DNA of 21,346 nucleotides from an uncultured Bacilli bacterium (GCA_947588865.1 CANPYQ010000008.1:1-21346), one strand, 5' to 3'; positions 9,031-16,007 are shown, numbered from the stretch's first letter. The notes: generated by a model not told the origin, from the letters alone. Program-made: numbers and translations.

Positions 9031-9058
9031 TTTGAATTTATATCACTATAAATTCAAA
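9031..9058. terminator. Perfect 12-bp hairpin after proS
   Basis: TTTGAATTTATA (9031-9042) and TATAAATTCAAA (9047-9058) are perfect inverted repeats around a TCAC loop, 15 bases after the proS stop. The 3' flank is AAAAA before a T-rich tract (CTTTTTCTTTT) begins, so it is not a classic terminator. It is probably the proS terminator, but a protein-binding palindrome upstream of the Fic gene is a fair alternative. Confidence 0.55.
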
Positions 9059-9061
9059 AAA

Positions 9062-9099
9062 ACTTTTTCTTTTGTTTTAATTTATAATATGCTATAATT
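9062..9099 (+). repeat. 38-bp direct repeat, copy 1 (upstream of Fic)
   Basis: This segment matches 10381-10418 at 33 of 38 positions without gaps: ACTTTTTCTTTT, a variable middle, then TATAATATG-n-TATAATT. It contains the terminator-like T tract and two TATAAT boxes ten bases apart. The two copies flank the Fic-frr segment. Confidence 0.7.
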
Positions 9100-9110
9100 G
9101 ATTTGATGAT
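9083..9110 (+). promoter_or_regulatory. Promoter of the Fic-like gene, tandem -10 boxes
   Basis: Two TATAAT boxes lie ten bases apart (9083-9088 and 9093-9098). The second has the extended TG (9090-9091). Six bases later is GATGAT (9105-9110), one mismatch from the GGTGAT used at other genes, then four bases to ATG 9115. No convincing -35 box is seen. Confidence 0.65.
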
Positions 9111-9114
9111 TGAT

Positions 9115-9771
9115 ATGAATAAAAAATATAATATGACTAAAGAAGACAACATATTTTTTGCCAAAAGAAAAATAATAGATAATATATATATAAGTGCGAA
9201 TCTCGAGGGAATTAAAGTAACATTTTCAGATATAGTTGATTTTTACAATAATGTTAATACTGGTAAAATTTCAATAGATAATATGTTAAAGTTAAAAGGA
9301 TTAAAAGATGCATGGGAATATGTGTTAAATACTATAGATGATGATTTAACAATAGATTATATAAAAAAAATTCATTTTGAAGTATGTAAAGGGCAAAATA
9401 TTGCGCCAGTTGGTGATTTTAGAAAAAAAGGCGTAGGTATTACTGGAACTGATTATAGACCTAAATTACCGAGTGAATGTGATTATGAAACTGAATTAAA
9501 TAATATTTTAAATAATAAAGACAAACTTGGTATGGTAATAAATTTATTTTGTTGGATTCAAAGAAGTCAAATGTTTCAAGATGGTAATAAAAGAGTAGCT
9601 AATTTAGTAGCAAACAAAGAAATGATTAAAAATGGACTTGGCATATTGAATGTTCCTGTAGAATTAATAGGAAAATATTTTACAAATTTAATAAAATATT
9701 ATGAAACAAATGATAACACAGATTTAAAAAAATTCATATATGATAACTGCCTAGATGGAATAAATAGTTAA
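9115..9771 (+). CDS. Fic-fold protein lacking the catalytic histidine
   Basis: Fic proteins normally transfer AMP or another phosphate-containing group to target proteins. This 218-aa protein has the Fic flap (GVGITGTDYRPKLP) and the active-site loop region. It also has an N-terminal SANLEG at residues 27-32 that fits the inhibitory [ST]xxxE[GN] motif of class II Fic proteins. The core loop, HxFx[DE]GNxxR in active enzymes, reads Q152-M-F-Q-D-G-N-K-R160. The anion-binding, metal and phosphate residues are kept, but the catalytic His is Gln. It may be an inactive relative, a binding protein, or use different chemistry. I chose ATG 9115 because it alone fits the -10/N6/GGTGAT-like/N4/ATG spacing; ATG 9106 would make the mRNA leaderless. 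No antitoxin gene is adjacent. It sits between proS and frr. Confidence 0.8.
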   Translation: MNKKYNMTKEDNIFFAKRKIIDNIYISANLEGIKVTFSDIVDFYNNVNTGKISIDNMLKLKGLKDAWEYVLNTIDDDLTIDYIKKIHFEVCKGQNIAPVGDFRKKGVGITGTDYRPKLPSECDYETELNNILNNKDKLGMVINLFCWIQRSQMFQDGNKRVANLVANKEMIKNGLGILNVPVELIGKYFTNLIKYYETNDNTDLKKFIYDNCLDGINS

Positions 9772-9825
9772 TATAATAAGTCAAAAACAAAATAAAAAAG
9801 TTTAAAGATAATAAAGGAGAATAAT

Positions 9826-10368
9826 ATGGATGAAATTTTAATGAATGCTGAAATAGAAATGCAAACAGCAATAGAAAATATGGAAAAAAGATTTTTAAAT
9901 ATACGCGCTGGACGTGCTAATCCTGCAATGCTTGATGGTGTGATGGTTAATTATTATGGAGCGCTAACTCCAGTTAAACAACTTGCAACAATAAGTATAC
10001 CAGAAGCAAGACAATTATGTATTAAACCTTATGATAAAAGTAGCATAAGTGCTATAGAAAAAGCAATATATGAGTCAAATATAGGTTTAACACCAAATAA
10101 CAATGGAGAGATGATCATATTAAATATTCCTGCTTTAACTGAGGATACTAGAAAAGGATATGTTAAACAGGCAAAAGAATACGCTGAAGATTGTAAAATA
10201 GTGCTTAGAAATATTAGACAAGATGCAAACAATGACATTAAAAAATTAGAAGCTACCGAAGATGAAAAGAGAAATGCTGAAGAAGATGTGCAAGAACTTA
10301 TAAATAGGTACAATAAAATAGTTGAAGAAAAATTTAAAATTAAAGAAACTGAGCTTATGTCAGTATAA
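9826..10368 (+). CDS. frr: Ribosome recycling factor
   Basis: RRF with EF-G splits post-termination ribosomes so they can be reused. The 180-aa product is close to the family length of about 185 and has the hallmark opening helix with RAGRANPAMLDGV. The YYGALTPVKQLATISIPEAR region of domain II follows, and then the long C-terminal helices (ALTEDTRKGYVKQAKEYAEDCKIVLRNIRQDAN region, split over 10126-10230). AGGAG lies six bases before the ATG. Its usual partner pyrH is not upstream. Transcription could come through from the Fic promoter; a TATAAT just after the Fic stop (9772-9777) lacks a -35 box. A terminator overlaps its stop. Confidence 0.96.
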   Translation: MDEILMNAEIEMQTAIENMEKRFLNIRAGRANPAMLDGVMVNYYGALTPVKQLATISIPEARQLCIKPYDKSSISAIEKAIYESNIGLTPNNNGEMIILNIPALTEDTRKGYVKQAKEYAEDCKIVLRNIRQDANNDIKKLEATEDEKRNAEEDVQELINRYNKIVEEKFKIKETELMSV

Positions 10369-10392
10369 AGTTCCAAAAGGACTTTTTCTTTT
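10367..10392 (+). terminator. frr terminator overlapping its stop codon
   Basis: AAAG and TCC (10367-10374, with one bulged T) pair with GGACTTT (10379-10385) around an AAAA loop, followed by TTCTTTT. The left arm includes the last two bases of the frr TAA. Confidence 0.7.
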
Positions 10393-10418
10393 AATTTAAC
10401 ATATAATATGATATAATT
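10381..10418 (+). repeat. 38-bp direct repeat, copy 2 (upstream of AI-2E gene)
   Basis: This is the second copy of the segment at 9062-9099, with 33 of 38 identical positions. It again joins the T tract of a terminator to two TATAAT boxes ten bases apart. Confidence 0.7.
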
Positions 10419-10429
10419 AAATGGGTGAT
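10402..10429 (+). promoter_or_regulatory. Promoter of the permease-kinase-alaS operon
   Basis: Two TATAAT boxes (10402-10407 and 10412-10417) lie ten bases apart, and the second has the extended TG (10409-10410). Six bases later is GGTGAT (10424-10429), then three bases to ATG 10433. The -35 region is weak and overlaps the frr terminator T tract. It probably drives all genes to 14410, since no other promoter or terminator is apparent before that. Confidence 0.75.
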
Positions 10430-10432
10430 GAT

Positions 10433-11554
10433 ATGAATAAAAATATTGATAAAAATAACCTAAATGAAGTAATAGGATTATCCAAAAAGATATTAAAAAT
10501 ATTTTATTTACTATTAATTGTGATAGGAGCATATTTAATACTTAGAATAATCAAAGAACTTAAGTTATTTCATATTATATTAAGTATATTAAAAATCTTA
10601 ACACCACTATTTATTGGAATAATTGTAGCATGGCTTTTAAATCCCTTTGTCAAATTTTTAATATCTAAAAAAATTAGAAGAAGTATTGGATGTTTTTTTG
10701 CATATGCAGTTCTCATTGGATGTATAATTCTTTTAATACAGGCAATAATACCACTTTTATATCATCAAACAATAGATTTAGTTTCTAATTTTCCAAATAT
10801 ATTTTCTGATTTAAAAAATTGGGTAGGTAACATATTTAATAATTTTAATAGTGATACAATAAATGTAGAAACTATAAAAGATAATTTATTTTCTAGATTA
10901 GATTTGTTTTCAAATAATCTTGCAACATCTCTACCAACAACAATCATAAATGGTGCAACAACTTTAATATCTTCAATAGGTACATTTATAATAGGTTTAG
11001 TAATCGGATTTTTCTTACTTTTAAGTTGTGATAACCTAAGTAATACCTTGCTTGAACTATTACCAAAAAGATTTAGAAAAAGCACTTTAGAACTTGCAAC
11101 TAAAGTAAATCATTCGTTAAGAAGTTATGTAAATGGCGCATTAATAGATGCATTTGTTGTATTTTTAGTATCTAGTATTGCATTTGCAATAATTGGACTT
11201 AAAGCACCGCTATTATTCGGTTTATTTTGCGGTCTTATGAACGTAATACCATATGCTGGACCATATATTGGAGGTGCACCTGCTGTCATAGTTGCATTTT
11301 CGCAAGGTACAGGAATTGGTATTGCAGTACTAATTGCAATAATAATAATACAAATGATAGAAGGTAATGTTCTTCAAACATTAATAATAAGTAAAACAAC
11401 TAAACTTAATCCTGTAACAATAATAATAGGTCTATTAATATTTGGTCATTTCTTTGGTATCATTGGTATGCTTTTATCAACCCCCATAATTGGAGTACTC
11501 AAAGTTATAATTAAATATTTTGATGAAAAATATGATTTATTAAATTTTAATTAA
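10433..11554 (+). CDS. AI-2E family transporter (YrrI-like permease)
   Basis: This 373-aa polytopic membrane protein of the AI-2E/UPF0118 family has about eight predicted membrane segments. These include the N-terminal pair near residues 20-80, a long soluble loop with short helices, and the typical C-terminal block with PYAGPYIGGAPAVIVAF and GNVLQTLIISKTTKLNPVTIIIGLL. Substrates of the family are poorly defined (autoinducer-2 export, sodium/proton exchange), so none is assigned. In B. subtilis the homologue yrrI lies directly upstream of alaS; here alaS is in the same operon three genes on, which supports the assignment. The start at ATG 10433 follows GGTGAT; the in-frame ATG at 10421 overlaps the SD and would sit upstream of the expected mRNA start. 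Confidence 0.85.
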   Translation: MNKNIDKNNLNEVIGLSKKILKIFYLLLIVIGAYLILRIIKELKLFHIILSILKILTPLFIGIIVAWLLNPFVKFLISKKIRRSIGCFFAYAVLIGCIILLIQAIIPLLYHQTIDLVSNFPNIFSDLKNWVGNIFNNFNSDTINVETIKDNLFSRLDLFSNNLATSLPTTIINGATTLISSIGTFIIGLVIGFFLLLSCDNLSNTLLELLPKRFRKSTLELATKVNHSLRSYVNGALIDAFVVFLVSSIAFAIIGLKAPLLFGLFCGLMNVIPYAGPYIGGAPAVIVAFSQGTGIGIAVLIAIIIIQMIEGNVLQTLIISKTTKLNPVTIIIGLLIFGHFFGIIGMLLSTPIIGVLKVIIKYFDEKYDLLNFN

Positions 11555-11563
11555 GGAGGAAGT

Positions 11564-12109
11564 ATGGAGTTTATAAAAAAAGAACCTAAAATATTTATAA
11601 TATCTGGTAAAGCAAGAAGTGGTAAAGGAGAAGTATCAAAAATAATCACTAATCATTATAACAATAAGAAATGCATTACTATTTCTTTTGGACATTATAT
11701 TAAAGATTATGCTAGGAGAGTAAGTTCTTGGGATGGAAGTGAAAAAAATAAACCTCGTGAATTGTTACAACAACTTGGAATAGAACTTATCAAAGAAAAA
11801 ATTGATGATAAATTAGTTATAAATAGAGTTTTAGAAGATATTGAAGTGTTTTCATATTTTTATGATATAATAATCGTTAGTGATGCAAGGCTAATAGATG
11901 AGGTTGAAACTTTGAAAAATAAATATAAAAATTCTATTAGTATTAGAGTTATTCGTAACAGTAATGATAATATGTTAACTAACAGTCAAAAAAATCATTT
12001 AACAGAAATTGCTTTAGATAATTATACAAATTTTGATTATAAAGTAAAAAATAATAATAATTATGATGAGTTAATAAAAAATGTAGAAGAGATATTAAAA
12101 GAGGTGTAA
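11564..12109 (+). CDS. P-loop kinase resembling deoxynucleoside monophosphate kinase
   Basis: This 181-aa protein has a Walker A loop GKARSGKG at residues 15-22, a KPRELLQQLG segment, and IVSDARLIDEVETL, an Asp-x-Arg region. Near the C terminus is HLTEIALD. These resemble, from memory, the order of motifs in phage-type dNMP kinases (and the related phosphomevalonate kinase fold), where a conserved SDxR and His-x-x-Glu-x-x-Leu segment contact the substrate. The likely role is phosphorylation of a nucleotide monophosphate, but the substrate cannot be read from sequence. A strong AAGGAGG precedes the ATG, nine bases after the permease stop, and the next gene starts one base after its own stop. 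This places it firmly in the operon. Confidence 0.65.
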   Translation: MEFIKKEPKIFIISGKARSGKGEVSKIITNHYNNKKCITISFGHYIKDYARRVSSWDGSEKNKPRELLQQLGIELIKEKIDDKLVINRVLEDIEVFSYFYDIIIVSDARLIDEVETLKNKYKNSISIRVIRNSNDNMLTNSQKNHLTEIALDNYTNFDYKVKNNNNYDELIKNVEEILKEV

Positions 12110-12110
12110 T

Positions 12111-12653
12111 ATGGGAAAAATAGTTGCAATTGTAGGAATGTGTGGAAGTGGTAAATCAATTGCTTCTGAAACACTTGAATCGATAGGATTTAAAAATGTT
12201 TATTTTGGTGGCGTTACCATGGAAAAACTTAAAGAGGCTAATTTAGAAATAAATGCGCAAAATGAAAAAATTATGAGAGAAAAATTACGAAAAGAATTTG
12301 GTATGGGTGCTTTTGCAAAAATATTATTGCCAAAAATAAGAGAATATTCTGAATATTTTGATACAGTATTAGATGGACTATATTCTTGGGATGAACTAAA
12401 AATACTTAAAGATGAATTTGGTGATAACTTAAAAGTAATTGCTGTTATAGTAGATAAATACAAACGATATGAAAGATTATCTAAAAGGAAAATTAGACCA
12501 TTAACAATTGAGGAAGCAATATCACGCGATATAGCCGAAATAGAAAATACTGCTAAGGGTGGACCTATTGCTTTTGCAGATTATTATATAGATAATAATC
12601 AAGATATAGAAAGTTATAAAAAAAGGCTTCTACAAATTATAGAAGAAATATAG
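12111..12653 (+). CDS. Predicted nucleotide or dephospho-CoA-like kinase
   Basis: This 180-aa P-loop protein has GMCGSGKS at residues 9-16 and an arginine-rich lid region (RLSKRKIRPLT). The acidic VLDGLYSWDELKIL stretch follows the second strand. The overall layout, including the FGGVTMEKLKEANLEINAQNE-type region after the first helix, resembles the UPF0200/AAA_18 group of putative nucleotide kinases that is common in archaea. Dephospho-CoA kinase (coaE) is the nearest well-known bacterial family, but the usual CoaE motifs are not clear. It starts one base after the previous gene with GAGGTG as SD and is followed eight bases later by alaS, so three proteins are probably translated from one message. 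Confidence 0.6.
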   Translation: MGKIVAIVGMCGSGKSIASETLESIGFKNVYFGGVTMEKLKEANLEINAQNEKIMREKLRKEFGMGAFAKILLPKIREYSEYFDTVLDGLYSWDELKILKDEFGDNLKVIAVIVDKYKRYERLSKRKIRPLTIEEAISRDIAEIENTAKGGPIAFADYYIDNNQDIESYKKRLLQIIEEI

Positions 12654-12661
12654 GAGGAAGT

Positions 12662-14410
12662 ATGAATTTAAAAGATTTATATATAGACTTTTTCAAAAGT
12701 AAGGGTCATAAACAAATACCAAGTGCTCCAGTAGTCCCTGAGAATGATCCAAGCGTTTTATTTAATACTGCTGGAATGCAACCATTAATTCCTTATTTAA
12801 TGGGACAACCTCATCCATATGGAACTAGACTTTGTGATTATCAAAAATGTATTAGAACTAACGATTTAGATTCAGTTGGGGATACGACACATCATACTTT
12901 TTTTGAAATGTTAGGTAATTGGAGTTTGGGAGATTACTTTAAAGATGAGAGTATTGACTGGAGTTTTGAATTTTTAACAAATGTTTTAAATATACCTAAA
13001 GAAAGGTTGGCAGTTACAGTATTTGCTGGAAATGATTTAATTCCATTTGATTCAGTTAGTTATAATAAATGGTTAAGTTTGGGTATTAATAAAGATAGAA
13101 TTGCCAAAACAATTGAAGATAATTTTTGGATTGCTGGAGAGACTGGGCCATGTGGATCTGATACAGAAATATTTTATTTTAGAAGCGAAGATGAAATACC
13201 TAAAGTATTTGATCCTAAAGATGATAGATGGGTAGAAATTTGGAACAATGTTTTTATGGAGTTTTTAAAGGACGATAAAGGTAATATAACTGAATTACCC
13301 AAAAAAAATGTAGATACAGGGATGGGTGTTGAAAGAACGACTGCTATACTTGAAGGTGTAAATGATAATTATCTATCTAGCATATGGAATGATGTAATAA
13401 ATTTAATATCAGAAATATCTGGTATGAAATATGAAGATAATAAACAAAGTATGAGAATAATAGCTGATCATTTGAGAACTGCTGTATTTATATCTGCCGA
13501 TAATGCTGGAATTAAACCTTCTAATACAGATCAAGGCTATATACTTAGAAGATTGATAAGACGTGCAATTAGACATGCATTTCGCCTCAATATTAACATA
13601 AATAGCAATTGGGAAGAAAGAATTGCTAGATTAATTATAAATAAATACAAAGGCTATTATAAAGAATTAGAAGATAATGAACAAATTGTTTATGATATAT
13701 TAAAAAATGAAAAAGTTAAATTTAATAAAACTCTTGAAAAAGGAATAAAAGAATTTGATAAAATTGTTTTAAAGTTAAAAGATAATATATTAAACAAAGA
13801 TTTGGCATTTAAATTATATGATACTTATGGATTTCCAATTGAACTTACTCAAGAATTAGCAAGTGAAAAAAATATCAAAGTAGATGTAGAAGGTTTTAAA
13901 GAAAAATTTAAAGAACATCAAGAAAAATCCAGAACATCATCTCAGGGTAAATTTAAGGGTGGACTTGCAGGTAATGGTGAAATAGAAACAAAATATCATA
14001 CTGCTACACATTTATTAAATGCTGCTTTAAAACAAGTAATAGGGCCTGATGTTCATCAAAAAGGTAGTAATATAACAGTTGACAGAATGCGTTTTGACTT
14101 TTCATGTGATCATAAATTAACTGATGAAGAAAAAAGTAAAGTTGAAACTTTAGTAAATCAATGGATAAATGATGCACTTGATGTTAAATGTGTTCAAATG
14201 AAAAAAGAAGATGCAATTAAATCCGGTGCTGAATGTATGTTTATAGAAAAATATCCTGATGTAGTTACTGTTTATTCAATTGGAAACATATCAAAAGAAT
14301 TATGTGGTGGGCCACATGTAAAGAACACTAAAGAAATAGGAATATTTAAAATTAAAAAAGAAGAAGCTAGCAGTGCTGGAGTTAGAAGAATAAAAGCTAC
14401 AATTGAGTAA
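12662..14410 (+). CDS. alaS: Short-form alanyl-tRNA synthetase
   Basis: AlaRS charges tRNA-Ala. The catalytic half is complete: NTAGMQPLIPYLMG, the motif 2 region DTTHHTFFEMLGNWSLGDYF, and the motif 3 region VDTGMGVERT. At 582 aa it is far below the usual 850-880. The catalytic and tRNA-binding part runs into HTATH (residues 446-450) after a short linker (KFKGGLAGNGEIE). The beta-barrel half of the editing domain, with its AESGGQxGD-type motif, is therefore missing. The zinc-binding half is kept (HTATH and CGGPH at 548-552), and the protein ends at AGVRRIKATIE with no C-Ala dimerisation domain. No frameshift is apparent and a terminator follows. This layout resembles short AlaRS forms I recall from Patescibacteria (CPR). 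AGGAGG precedes the ATG. Confidence 0.88.
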   Translation: MNLKDLYIDFFKSKGHKQIPSAPVVPENDPSVLFNTAGMQPLIPYLMGQPHPYGTRLCDYQKCIRTNDLDSVGDTTHHTFFEMLGNWSLGDYFKDESIDWSFEFLTNVLNIPKERLAVTVFAGNDLIPFDSVSYNKWLSLGINKDRIAKTIEDNFWIAGETGPCGSDTEIFYFRSEDEIPKVFDPKDDRWVEIWNNVFMEFLKDDKGNITELPKKNVDTGMGVERTTAILEGVNDNYLSSIWNDVINLISEISGMKYEDNKQSMRIIADHLRTAVFISADNAGIKPSNTDQGYILRRLIRRAIRHAFRLNININSNWEERIARLIINKYKGYYKELEDNEQIVYDILKNEKVKFNKTLEKGIKEFDKIVLKLKDNILNKDLAFKLYDTYGFPIELTQELASEKNIKVDVEGFKEKFKEHQEKSRTSSQGKFKGGLAGNGEIETKYHTATHLLNAALKQVIGPDVHQKGSNITVDRMRFDFSCDHKLTDEEKSKVETLVNQWINDALDVKCVQMKKEDAIKSGAECMFIEKYPDVVTVYSIGNISKELCGGPHVKNTKEIGIFKIKKEEASSAGVRRIKATIE

Positions 14411-14443
14411 TAATTGAATATATAATTAAAATAATTATATGAT

Positions 14444-14468
14444 AAAAAAATACAAGTTGTATTTTTTT
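14444..14468 (+). terminator. Terminator of the permease-alaS operon
   Basis: AAAAAAATAC (14444-14453) pairs perfectly with GTATTTTTTT (14459-14468) around AAGTT. The right arm itself supplies seven T residues. It lies 33 bases after the alaS stop. Confidence 0.8.
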
Positions 14469-14554
14469 ATTTAATTATTTTTCAATTAAAATTTGGTATA
14501 AAATATATTGATTTCACAATACAAAATTCTTATATTGGATTTTAAAATTAATAT

Positions 14555-14582
14555 TTTACTTTTTTTTAATATGTGTTATAAT
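14555..14582 (+). promoter_or_regulatory. Promoter of the thioredoxin-like gene
   Basis: TTTACT (14555-14560) is 16 bases before TATAAT (14577-14582), with the extended TG at 14574-14575. The predicted mRNA start, six bases on, is GGATGTGG (14589-14596), which is a weak SD for ATG 14601. Between the alaS terminator and this promoter (14469-14554) I see only AT-rich sequence. Confidence 0.7.
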
Positions 14583-14600
14583 ATAAACGGATGTGGTTTT

Positions 14601-15341
14601 ATGAATAAAAATAAATTATATTTTATATTAATACCTATTTGTGTTATATTATGTGCATTACTTACTGTATTATCATATTTAAAAATAATAAATAATGAAA
14701 ATAATGAAAATAATGATGCAATTAAATTTAAAAACGAATATGAGTTATTGAATGGTGAAAAATCATCTAATAAAGAGTATAAAAAAATTACTATAGATAA
14801 ACAGAATCCTGTTAAATATTCAAATTATGATGAAATTATTGATGTTATAAAAAATGGGACTGGAGTTATATATTTAGGATATCCTGAATGTCCATGGTGT
14901 AGGACTGCTATCCCAGTACTTCTAGAAGCTTTAAAAAATAATGATATTTATACATTATATTATTTAAATATTAAAGATGAAAGAGATTCATATGTAATAC
15001 AAGATGGACAACTTACTTATGAGTTAGATGAAAATAATAAAGAAATAAAAGGTACAGAGGGATATTTTAAACTATTAAAAGCTTTAGACAAATATTTAAC
15101 AGATTATATGATAGTATATGAAAATGAAACATATGAAACTGGTGAAAAAAGATTGTATGCACCATCAGTTATATTTGTAAAAGATGGTAAAGTTTTAGGA
15201 ATTCAAGTTTCTACAGTCGATACCCAAGAGAGTGGTTATGATGAATTGACTAAAGAACAATATAGTGAGCTATATGATATATATGAAAGTTATATTCTAG
15301 AGATGAAGGATGAAACTTGTTCACTGGATTCATCTTGCTAA
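14601..15341 (+). CDS. Membrane-anchored thioredoxin-like protein
   Basis: This 246-aa protein has one N-terminal membrane segment (about residues 6-28). An Asn/Glu-rich linker with NNE repeats follows, and then a thioredoxin-fold domain predicted to lie outside the membrane. The redox motif is CPWC at residues 97-100 in YLGYPECPWCRTAIP, and a cis-proline is likely in YAPSVIFVKDG (Pro188). The last seven residues carry a second pair, C240 and C246, which could exchange disulfides with the active site. The specific role is unknown: a thiol-disulfide oxidoreductase or a bacteriocin-accessory-type thioredoxin are both possible. A frame extends upstream to 14508, but it runs through the promoter, so ATG 14601 is the start. 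It is monocistronic. Confidence 0.75.
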   Translation: MNKNKLYFILIPICVILCALLTVLSYLKIINNENNENNDAIKFKNEYELLNGEKSSNKEYKKITIDKQNPVKYSNYDEIIDVIKNGTGVIYLGYPECPWCRTAIPVLLEALKNNDIYTLYYLNIKDERDSYVIQDGQLTYELDENNKEIKGTEGYFKLLKALDKYLTDYMIVYENETYETGEKRLYAPSVIFVKDGKVLGIQVSTVDTQESGYDELTKEQYSELYDIYESYILEMKDETCSLDSSC

Positions 15342-15360
15342 GCACTTAACTGTGCTTTTT
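15340..15360 (+). terminator. Terminator overlapping the thioredoxin-like gene stop
   Basis: AAGCAC (15340-15345) pairs with GTGCTT (15352-15357) around TTAACT and is followed by TTT and an AT-rich stretch. The left arm contains the last two bases of the TAA stop (15339-15341). Confidence 0.75.
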
Positions 15361-15370
15361 ATATATAACT

Positions 15371-15388
15371 TCTAATTGAAAAGAGTGA
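15371..15388 (+). promoter_or_regulatory. Possible queH -10 box and ribosome binding site
   Basis: TCTAAT (15371-15376, five of six -10 matches), six bases, GAGTGA (15383-15388) and four bases to ATG 15393 repeat the spacing seen at stronger promoters in the window. There is no extended TG and no clear -35, so this is tentative. Confidence 0.4.
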
Positions 15389-15392
15389 AATA

Positions 15393-16007
15393 ATGAACTA
15401 TCAAATTATTTTAGATAAAATATTAAATAATATTAAAGAGAAAGACCATATACCTAATCTGTTACTACACGCATGTTGTGCTCCTTGTTCTTCTTATGTG
15501 TTAGAATATTTAAGTAATTTCTTTAATATAACAATTTATTACTATAATCCTAATATTTATCCTGAGGCTGAATATCAAAGGAGGATTAATGAAATTAAAA
15601 ACTTTACTAAGATATTTGAAACAAAAAATAAAATTGATTTTATAGAAGAAGAGTATAATACTAATGATTATTATAAAAATATTAACGGATTAGAAAAATT
15701 AGGTGAAAAGAGTAAAAGATGTTATAATTGTTATAAATTTAGAATGGATAAAGCAGCTCAATATGCTAAAAACAACAATTTTGATTATTTTACTACAACC
15801 TTGTCAATAAGTCCTTATAAAAATTCTAATTGGATTAATGAGATTGGAGGCATTTTAGAAGATAAATATGATATTAAATATCTTTATTCTGATTTTAAAA
15901 AGAAAGACGGATATAAGAGATCTTTAGAACTATCTAAACAATACAACTTATATAGACAAGATTATTGCGGATGTATTTATTCAAAGAAAGAAAGGGAAAG
16001 ATTCTAA
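15393..16007 (+). CDS. queH: Epoxyqueuosine reductase QueH
   Basis: QueH (DUF208) carries out the last step of queuosine synthesis, reducing epoxyqueuosine to queuosine in the tRNA wobble position. It is unrelated in sequence to QueG. The 204-aa protein has the conserved LLHACCAPCS at residues 24-33 (C28, C29, C32), YNPNIYPEAEYQRR next to it, RCYNCYKFRM (C110, C113) and QDYCGCIYS (C192, C194). These are the cysteines that in the family hold an Fe-S cluster and a nearby metal. No other queuosine gene is in the window. Length is typical. The stop is followed by a short gap to tcdA, so the two tRNA-modification genes may be partly co-transcribed. Confidence 0.92.
   Translation: MNYQIILDKILNNIKEKDHIPNLLLHACCAPCSSYVLEYLSNFFNITIYYYNPNIYPEAEYQRRINEIKNFTKIFETKNKIDFIEEEYNTNDYYKNINGLEKLGEKSKRCYNCYKFRMDKAAQYAKNNNFDYFTTTLSISPYKNSNWINEIGGILEDKYDIKYLYSDFKKKDGYKRSLELSKQYNLYRQDYCGCIYSKKERERF

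Noticed and set aside
9772..9777. TATAAT directly after the Fic stop as a private frr promoter.
   Set aside because: There is no -35 match at 16-18 bases, no extended TG, and an unusually long 48-base distance to the frr ATG; chance occurrence is likely in such AT-rich DNA.
10029..10532. 167-codon minus-strand open frame opposite frr.
   Set aside because: It lies antisense to a clear frr gene, has Ser/Leu/Phe-rich low-complexity content typical of shadow frames in AT-rich DNA, and covers the frr terminator and the next promoter.
14508..14600. Upstream extension of the thioredoxin-like frame starting at TTG or ATT-rich sequence.
   Set aside because: It runs through the -35 and -10 boxes; the mRNA would start after it, and ATG 14601 begins a normal membrane anchor.
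14350..14600. A frameshift or premature stop cutting off the rest of alaS.
   Set aside because: The reading frame ends in family-typical AGVRRIKA sequence, a strong terminator follows within 34 bases, and no downstream frame resembles a C-Ala domain.
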